Both the position numbers and the translations under genes were made by a program. Shown here in pieces: positions 58,133-64,000 of a DNA stretch of 64,000 bases (the first letter of the stretch is position 1; the number at the start of each line of letters is the position of its first letter). The stretch comes from an uncultured Bacilli bacterium. Its GTDB lineage: Bacteria; Bacillota_I; Bacilli_A; RF39; UBA660. Under the pieces are notes generated by a model. It was not told the origin of the DNA. It worked only from the letters and a program-made list of their open reading frames with translations, and did not search any database. The DNA lies in assembly GCA_934141535.1 (NCBI GenBank), contig CAKPCH010000001.1, positions 62,001 through 126,000 of the forward strand, given 5' to 3'.

Positions 58133-60700
58133 TTATTTTGCTTCATACCAATCATTTCCATATTCTATATCTATTTCAAGTGGTACTTCAAGTTTAACAA
58201 CGTTTTCCATCACATCTTTCATTAATTTACAAACTATATCAAATTCATCTTTTTTACAATCTATAACAAGTTCATCGTGTACTTGAACTAGTATTTTACT
58301 TTGTAAATTATTTTTATTAAATTCATCATATAATCTTACCATAGCAAGTTTTATTATATCTGCTGCTGTTCCTTGTATTGGAGTATTTAGAGCCATTCTC
58401 TCTGCTCCACTTCGTATCATATAGTTTTTATTTTCTAACTCAGGTATTGTACGTATTCTATTAAACATAGTTTTTACATATCCTTTAGCATGTGCTTCTT
58501 TTATACATTTATCTTGATATGCTTTTATACCAGGATAGGTTTCATAATACTGATTAATAAATTTTGATGCTTCTTTTGCATTTATATTAAGATTTTCACC
58601 TAATCCATAACCACTAATACCATAAAGAATACCAAAGTTAACTGCTTTAGCAACTCTTCTTTCATCTTTAGTTACTGCTTCTACTTCACAATTAAATATA
58701 TCACTTGCTGTCTTAGTATGAATATCAATACCGTGTAAAAAGGCATCTTTCATAGATTTTACATCAGCAAAGCATGAAAATATTCTAAGCTCTATTTGTG
58801 AATAATCAGCACTCACTATTATAGAATTTTCGCTTGGTATAAATGCTTTTCTTATTAATCTACCATATGGATTTCTAATAGGAATATTTTGAAGATTAGG
58901 TTCTATACTAGAAAGTCTACCTGTACGAGTTAATGTTTGTGTATATATTGTATGTATTTTATTATCTTCAAATATATATGATTTTAATCCTTCTATATAT
59001 GTAGAATATAATTTAGTTAAAAGTCTATATTCTAAAATTTGATCTATTATAGGATGTTTATCTTTTAATTTCATAAGTACATCTGCTGCTGTTGAATAAC
59101 CTGTTTTACCTTTTTTACCATGTGGCAAGTTTAATTTTTCAAATAATATATCACCTAACTGTGTAGGAGATGATATATTAAATTGTTCACCAGCATAATT
59201 ATAAATGGTTTTACTAATTAATTCTATTTTTATTTTTATATCTTCACCCATATCAGTTAATTGAGCCTCATCTACTAAAAATCCAGTATATTCCATATCA
59301 GCAAGTACTCTACTTAATGGAAGTTCTATGTTGTTAAATAAATCATACATTTCTTTATTCTTTAATTCTTCTTCTAAAGAATTTTTAGTATCATATATAA
59401 ATTTTGCTTTTTTAACTATTACTTCTTCTATATTTGTTCTATCCTTTAATATATTAGTATAAAATGGTAATTCAAAATTTAATTGATTTGAAAGGTATGC
59501 TATATCATCTTTTAAATTATATTCAAGCAGGTAGGCAGCTAATGATGTATCAAATACTACATTTGGAATCATTAAATTTTTCTTTTTTAAAGATACTATA
59601 ACTTTTTTATAGTCATATGTATATATATCTATGTTTTTTAAAAAGTCAGTATTATTTAAATCATCACCAGATATATAAATAGAATTATCTTTATTATATA
59701 CACCCATACCAATTATATTTGCTTTATGATAATTAATATCATCTACCTCTAAATAAATAGCGCAACTATCATCTATTTTTATTTCATTAATATCTTTTAC
59801 TTTTTTATAACTAAATTGTTCTACTTCTTTATGAGTAGGTTCTTCTATATTTTTTAAAAATGAATAAAACTCTAAATTTTCATATATTTCTTTAAGATTA
59901 GATTTAGGTCCTAAATACTTAATATCATCTATATTAATTGTAAGTGGAACTTCTCTATATATAGTAGCTATACCGTAACTCATATAAGCATTAGGTTTAT
60001 CTAATACAAGCTTATCATGAACACTTCCCTTTATTTTATCTATATTTTCATATATACCATCTAATGTTTTATATGTATGAAGAAGTTTTAAAGCAGTTTT
60101 TTCACCTATACCCTTAACACCTGGTATATTATCTGAAGAATCTCCCATAAGGGATTTTAAATCTATTATATTTATAGGATCTATTCCCCATTCTTCTTTA
60201 AAGCTTTCTAAGTTATATCTAATATAATCTTTGCTTTTTAATAATTTCATTTCTACTTGAGGAGAAATTAATTGAAGTAAATCTTTATCACTACTAATTA
60301 TTAATCCTTCATAATCATCATCTGGTATATCACAATATTTAGCAAACGTTCCAATAATATCATCTGCTTCATAATTATCTATTTCATAATACTTTATACC
60401 CATAGCATCTAACATTTCTTTAGCAACCGGAAATTGAAGTTTTAATTCATCAGGTGTTTCTATTCTTCCCTGTTTATAAAAATCATATTTTTCATGTCTA
60501 AATGTTTTACCTTTATCAAAAGCAACTATCATATATTCTGGATTTTCTTCATGTACTATTTTATTTATCATATTAGCAAATCCAAATAGTGCATTTGTAG
60601 GAAATCCTTTACTATTTTTCATAAAATTTCCAGTATATGCTGTAGCATAATAACTTCTAAATAACAAGTTATTTCCATCTACCATTATTATTTTTTTCAT
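58133..60700 (-). CDS. polA: DNA polymerase I
   Basis: Okazaki-maturation and repair polymerase, 855 residues. It has a 5'-3' exonuclease domain (about 1-290; IIMVDGNNLLFRSYYA, GLIISSDKDLLQLI, MGDSSDNIPGVKGIGEKTA), a degenerate 3'-5' exonuclease domain (about 300-460) and the polymerase domain (about 470-855; RTGRLSSIEPNLQNIPIR, VSADYSQIELRIFS, LVQVHDELVIDC). In the proofreading domain the first metal-binding motif reads YLEVDDINY instead of DxE, so proofreading is probably lost, as in Bacillus enzymes. The ATG has ATGGTGATGTT. Confidence 0.96.
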   Translation of the reverse strand: MKKIIMVDGNNLLFRSYYATAYTGNFMKNSKGFPTNALFGFANMINKIVHEENPEYMIVAFDKGKTFRHEKYDFYKQGRIETPDELKLQFPVAKEMLDAMGIKYYEIDNYEADDIIGTFAKYCDIPDDDYEGLIISSDKDLLQLISPQVEMKLLKSKDYIRYNLESFKEEWGIDPINIIDLKSLMGDSSDNIPGVKGIGEKTALKLLHTYKTLDGIYENIDKIKGSVHDKLVLDKPNAYMSYGIATIYREVPLTINIDDIKYLGPKSNLKEIYENLEFYSFLKNIEEPTHKEVEQFSYKKVKDINEIKIDDSCAIYLEVDDINYHKANIIGMGVYNKDNSIYISGDDLNNTDFLKNIDIYTYDYKKVIVSLKKKNLMIPNVVFDTSLAAYLLEYNLKDDIAYLSNQLNFELPFYTNILKDRTNIEEVIVKKAKFIYDTKNSLEEELKNKEMYDLFNNIELPLSRVLADMEYTGFLVDEAQLTDMGEDIKIKIELISKTIYNYAGEQFNISSPTQLGDILFEKLNLPHGKKGKTGYSTAADVLMKLKDKHPIIDQILEYRLLTKLYSTYIEGLKSYIFEDNKIHTIYTQTLTRTGRLSSIEPNLQNIPIRNPYGRLIRKAFIPSENSIIVSADYSQIELRIFSCFADVKSMKDAFLHGIDIHTKTASDIFNCEVEAVTKDERRVAKAVNFGILYGISGYGLGENLNINAKEASKFINQYYETYPGIKAYQDKCIKEAHAKGYVKTMFNRIRTIPELENKNYMIRSGAERMALNTPIQGTAADIIKLAMVRLYDEFNKNNLQSKILVQVHDELVIDCKKDEFDIVCKLMKDVMENVVKLEVPLEIDIEYGNDWYEAK

Positions 60701-60721
60701 AACATCACCATTATTATTTTA

Positions 60722-60754
60722 CCATGAAAAAACACATTATTTCTAATATGTTTT
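60722..60754 (-). terminator. Terminator of the kinase-fold gene
   Basis: AAAACACATTA/TAATATGTTTT stem (one G-U pair) with a TTTC loop and TTTTTTC on the minus strand. Confidence 0.7.
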
Positions 60755-60758
60755 AATT

Positions 60759-61472
60759 TTATATATATTTTTTTAATTTTTTAACTTTTGGTTTTAATGT
60801 TTTTTGCTCTTTTAATAATAATTCTAAGTCTAATTGTTCTAATACATTATGAAAGTCATATAAATTATCATTTGTTATATTTGTATAAAATTTATTTATT
60901 AAATTATCTTTATTTAGTGGTTCTCCATCTTCTATTAATCTTTTCATAAATATTACTGGAAAACCATAAAGATATTCAAGGCAAAGTGCCATAGCAGATT
61001 GATTAGACCATATAAAATCATTTATACAATCATCAGCAATCAATGAATCTATATCACATAGTTTTATATCATCTGTTTTAGGATTTAATAATATATTACC
61101 ACAATGATAATCCATATAAGTTAATCCATTATCAACAAGCATATTAAAAATATCTATTACTTTATGACAATCTTTAATCTTTAGCTTTATATCCCTTTTT
61201 GAAAACTTAGCTAAACTTTTATAATTATCATAAAATTTAAAAGAATATCCAATAGCAAATCCTTCTTGCATTATAAAATCTTTTATTTTTATTAAATTAT
61301 CATAATTGCACTCTGAAATATAATTTATTACTTCTATTCTATTTTGATCAAAGAAAAATGGTAATTTATATATTATATTATTATGATAATATAATATACT
61401 ACTATTATTTGTATCTCTTGGTTTATATCTTTTAAACTTCACCACTTCTTCATAATCTATTTTATTTAACAT
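60759..61472 (-). CDS. Protein-kinase-fold protein of unknown substrate
   Basis: A 237-residue protein with a kinase-like C-lobe. The catalytic loop NGLTYMDYHCGNILLN has Asp and Asn in kinase spacing, followed by IKLCDIDSLI, which supplies the DFG-like Asp. The N-lobe is short and lacks an obvious glycine loop; LYYHNNIIYKLPFF may hold the ATP-lysine. The group includes bacterial small-molecule and lipopolysaccharide-type kinases. No membrane segment. The ATG has TGGTGATAAA. It is isolated by its own terminator. Confidence 0.68.
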   Translation of the reverse strand: MLNKIDYEEVVKFKRYKPRDTNNSSILYYHNNIIYKLPFFFDQNRIEVINYISECNYDNLIKIKDFIMQEGFAIGYSFKFYDNYKSLAKFSKRDIKLKIKDCHKVIDIFNMLVDNGLTYMDYHCGNILLNPKTDDIKLCDIDSLIADDCINDFIWSNQSAMALCLEYLYGFPVIFMKRLIEDGEPLNKDNLINKFYTNITNDNLYDFHNVLEQLDLELLLKEQKTLKPKVKKLKKYI

Positions 61473-61520
61473 TTTATCACCAGTTCAAGTATTATAACAC
61501 GTTTTTTAATTTATATCAAA

Positions 61521-61548
61521 AAAGATGTATTAAAATTTATACATCTTT
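61521..61548 (-). terminator. Terminator of the TasA-lectin fusion gene
   Basis: AAAGATGTAT/ATACATCTTT stem with an 8-base loop and a T run on the minus strand, over the stop codon at 61547. Confidence 0.8.
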
Positions 61549-62818
61549 ACTTTATAACTGATTTAGATAATGTTATTACTGGACGGATACCAAATTTATT
61601 TGAAAGTCCAACGTTATAATAATCTATATTGCTATTATTACCAACATACCATGCACCAATAGTAACTGTATGTGGAGTACTAGTCCAATATCCATCTACA
61701 CCTGTTACTGAATGTAAAGCTCCAGATAAATAATCAGTTAACCATTTTTGTTCTAAAGTTGGATAGTCTAAATAATTCTTTCCATCAGCGGTTGCTATTT
61801 GACTAGCACTTGGAAAACTCACTTCTACTCCTTCTTTATTAAATATTTCTTTTATATGCCCTAAATAATCTTTTCCTGTTGGAGCACTACTTCCTGTTGT
61901 ACTTATATTTTTACAAGTTGTGTTATCATCTTCACCATCTGTACACCAGGAAAGTGTTGTTGGTATATATGAATCTGTATAGTTTTCTTTCATGATTAAA
62001 CTTACTGTATCTGTATTATTTTCTAGCACAAAGAATGTATTTGTGTAACTATCTCCTACTTGGCATGTATATTCATCTCCGTAGTTAAAACTTCCAGTAG
62101 GTACGTTTCCTGTTGTGGCAGTAGTTACTCCTGTACAGATTGGTTCAGAAGGTAGTGTTGGCATTCCACTTAAACTTGTTGATCCATATGTTAAATAAAT
62201 ACTACCAAATTTTATTGTAAATGGGCCATCGGCTATTGCTGAACCACTTGTATATTCTATTGTTATTTTTACTAATTCACTATTACTTTTCTTTAATACA
62301 TGATTTGTTATATTTAGAGTTGTATCAGTATAAGAAGTACTTAATACTGTTGTTGTTACTTTTATTCCATTACATGCTGATTCTACCATTGAAGAACTAG
62401 TACCTTCTCCAGCTACACATTCTTTAAATACTGACTTACCACTAATATTATTAAATACTACACTACTTAAATATGCATCATAACTTCCTTCATTTCTTGC
62501 ATAAAATGTATACTCTACTTTTTCTCCAGGTGCAGTAAATGAAGCACTTAAATTTTTAATTGTTGGATTACCACTATTATCTATTATTGGTGTTCCAGCT
62601 TGTGCATTCCCTGTTTTTGTTACACTTACATTAGTTGTTGAAAGTGATGTACTACTACTTGAAAATACTACTTTAAAATTTCCTGAATCTGGTGTAATTG
62701 TCGCATTACTTTTTACTGTTAGAGAACTAGAAAAAGCTGCAAAAGCTATACTTAAACCTAATACGCTTATTATAGTTATTATTAATATTAATGTTGTATT
62801 TTTTTTATTATATCCCAT
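61547..62818 (-). CDS. TasA-like/C-type-lectin-like fusion surface protein
   Basis: A 423-residue exported protein. Residues 1-210 are a TasA/camelysin-like domain with a SipW-type signal (SVLGLSIAFAAFSSSLTVK) and KSNATITPDSGNFKVVF, closely matching the tasA-like protein at 31 kb. Residues about 225-423 are one lectin-like module (GDEYTCQVGDSYTNTFFVL...GYWTSTPH...GIRPVITL) nearly identical to the last module of the 904-residue protein. Its loop codons are ordinary AT-rich ones, without the NNC signature. It probably displays the lectin on the TasA fibre. The ATG has AGGGTAGGAAGTAT. Its own terminator and probable promoter make it a stand-alone unit about 36 kb from the operon. Confidence 0.85.
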   Translation of the reverse strand: MGYNKKNTTLILIITIISVLGLSIAFAAFSSSLTVKSNATITPDSGNFKVVFSSSSTSLSTTNVSVTKTGNAQAGTPIIDNSGNPTIKNLSASFTAPGEKVEYTFYARNEGSYDAYLSSVVFNNISGKSVFKECVAGEGTSSSMVESACNGIKVTTTVLSTSYTDTTLNITNHVLKKSNSELVKITIEYTSGSAIADGPFTIKFGSIYLTYGSTSLSGMPTLPSEPICTGVTTATTGNVPTGSFNYGDEYTCQVGDSYTNTFFVLENNTDTVSLIMKENYTDSYIPTTLSWCTDGEDDNTTCKNISTTGSSAPTGKDYLGHIKEIFNKEGVEVSFPSASQIATADGKNYLDYPTLEQKWLTDYLSGALHSVTGVDGYWTSTPHTVTIGAWYVGNNSNIDYYNVGLSNKFGIRPVITLSKSVIK

Positions 62819-62984
62819 ATACTTCCTACCCTTCTTTTATAGTTTACCACATATTACTATTTTTTTACATTCATTAATAGTATATATGTGCTTTGACTAC
62901 TCTTCATTATATAACTATCATATCGCAAAAAAAACAAGTAATATTTTTGAAAATTAAAAAATTATTTCTTGCTTTTATCACTCT

Positions 62985-64000
62985 TTATTTATGATCTAGT
63001 TCAACTAAATTATCATCTAATATAGAATAGAGATATATATTTACTTTTTTACCACTTATATTACTTATATAATTTTTATAACCATTAAGTTGTTTTATAT
63101 AAGCATCATCTACTATATTTTTAGTTTTATAATCTATTAACATTATATAATCATCATATTCTAACATAAGATCTATAAAACCATGTTTTATATCATTATT
63201 ATCATTAAATATAAATTCATATTCTTTATAACAATTAATATAATTTTTATCTATATGTTTTAGAAATTTAAGTACGAATACATTATCTGTATTGTTAAAG
63301 TCTTCAGTTTCAAATATATAATGAAGCTTTACTCCCTCTTTCATATTATCTATTTCATTTAAAGTCAATAATTTATTACTATCTTTAGAAAATCTAGTTT
63401 GATTTATTATTTCATAATTAATATTATTATATTTATGTTCTATTTTAATTGAACTTTCTTTTATTTCTTTTTTATAATTATATTTTTTTATTTTATTATA
63501 ATCTTTTGTAAGTTTTACTTCATTAAAATCTATTTGTTTTATATATGGTTCTAATACTGGTTTTATAGAGTTTAACATATCACTTATTCTTTTGTATTCT
63601 AATCTGTTTTGATCTGGTACTAAGTGTGTGAATGATTCTACCTTATCGTCAAATGGAAGTAATATTATTATTTTTTCTTTAGCACGTGTAAGTGCGACAT
63701 AAAATAAACGTATTTTTTCACTTATATTATCCCTTATATTTTTATTTATTAATAAATCTTTTAGTATTGTATTTTTAACTCCTTCTTTTACATATGGAGT
63801 AATTATATTAAAACTATCATCTACTAAGAATAAAGATTTTATATCTTCATCATTATTTTTTTTAGATAATCCAGAAAAATAACAAATATTATATTCTAAC
63901 CCTTTACTTTTATGTATATTTAATATTTTAACACTATTAACATCTCCACTATTTAATGAATACTCTATTACTTCTTTTTCACTCATTTTATTTAAATATT
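62985..64000 (-). CDS. addA: AddA-type helicase-nuclease, C-terminal part (5' partial)
   Basis: The frame is open to the right edge, so the 333 visible residues from the ATG at 63986 are only the C-terminal part of a longer protein. Helicase motifs V and VI (LNIHKSKGLEYNICYF, IRLFYVALTRAKEKIIILL) are followed by a RecB-type PDDEXK nuclease with GFIDLMLEYDDYIMLIDYKTK. This order is that of AddA (RecB-like double-strand break resection). There is no ribosome site before the internal ATG. The ending ILDDNLVELDHK is normal. Confidence 0.85.
   Translation of the reverse strand, partial: YLNKMSEKEVIEYSLNSGDVNSVKILNIHKSKGLEYNICYFSGLSKKNNDEDIKSLFLVDDSFNIITPYVKEGVKNTILKDLLINKNIRDNISEKIRLFYVALTRAKEKIIILLPFDDKVESFTHLVPDQNRLEYKRISDMLNSIKPVLEPYIKQIDFNEVKLTKDYNKIKKYNYKKEIKESSIKIEHKYNNINYEIINQTRFSKDSNKLLTLNEIDNMKEGVKLHYIFETEDFNNTDNVFVLKFLKHIDKNYINCYKEYEFIFNDNNDIKHGFIDLMLEYDDYIMLIDYKTKNIVDDAYIKQLNGYKNYISNISGKKVNIYLYSILDDNLVELDHK

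Overview
The window is a stretch of a very AT-rich (about one quarter G+C by eye) low-GC Bacillota chromosome. Peptidoglycan genes (murC, mraY, two class B PBPs, mraZ/rsmH/ftsL, three VanY-type carboxypeptidases), a monoderm Tad pilus cluster, competence genes and sporulation-associated families (YqfC, YqfD, SpoVB, a SpoVD-like PBP, a YqfQ-like protein) argue for a walled, probably spore-forming or formerly spore-forming relative of Bacilli/Clostridia rather than a mycoplasma. I cannot place it to genus. Most genes are on the minus strand with strong GGAGG/GGTGAT ribosome sites. No rRNA, tRNA or CRISPR array is visible.

Layout, left to right. 1-3.7 kb: comEC and comEA plus an unknown protein. 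3.8-6.4 kb: a membrane phosphodiester glycosidase-like protein and murC. 6.4-11.1 kb: Tad pilus operon (TadE-like pseudopilin, CpaE-like ATPase, TadA, TadB with an Ig-like N-terminus, TadC). 11.2-15.5 kb: recO, a DUF1653 gene, a yqzL micro-gene, era, dgkA, ybeY, yqfD, yqfC, a Bacillus-like synteny block. 15.5-18.1 kb: prepilin peptidase and GspF/PilC protein. 18.2-24.2 kb: YqfQ-like gene, tdk, xerC/D-type recombinase, two coiled-coil proteins, priA. 24.3-25.3 kb: a decayed ISL3-type transposase.

25.3-31.1 kb is the most unusual part: an operon of a TasA/camelysin-like fibre protein, a SipW-type signal peptidase with a large membrane extension, a DUF5305-type membrane protein and a 904-residue surface protein with three C-type-lectin-like modules. 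The last about 95 bases of its final module are about 60% G+C, with a run of NNC codons where the rest of the genome uses NNT/NNA. This is the signature left by adenine-directed mutagenesis in a diversity-generating retroelement (DGR) variable region. No reverse transcriptase or template repeat is visible here, so retargeting would have to act in trans or be extinct. A paralogous TasA-lectin fusion lies at 61.5-62.8 kb and shares near-identical DNA with the big protein.

31.3-39.6 kb: three vanY paralogues, two ASCH-domain genes, TPM-domain and LemA genes, mraY, a cell-wall-anchored beta-helix protein and L-lactate dehydrogenase. 39.6-48.5 kb: a lipoprotein and a dcw-type cluster (mraZ, rsmH, ftsL, PBP) interrupted by an APH-fold kinase and an S51 peptidase before a SpoVD-like PBP. 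48.6-54.3 kb: a 57-residue membrane micro-protein, a YetF-like protein, a TIGR04086 protein, secDF, comN, spoVB and a MazG-like gene. 54.3-55.3 kb: lexA divergent from a 47-residue membrane protein whose promoter holds a LexA box in its spacer, suggesting an SOS cell-division inhibitor in the position of yneA. 55.3-64 kb: rdgB, a sugar nucleotidyltransferase, truB, a short unknown gene, polA, a kinase-fold gene, the TasA-lectin fusion, and the C-terminal part of an AddA-type helicase-nuclease running off the right edge.
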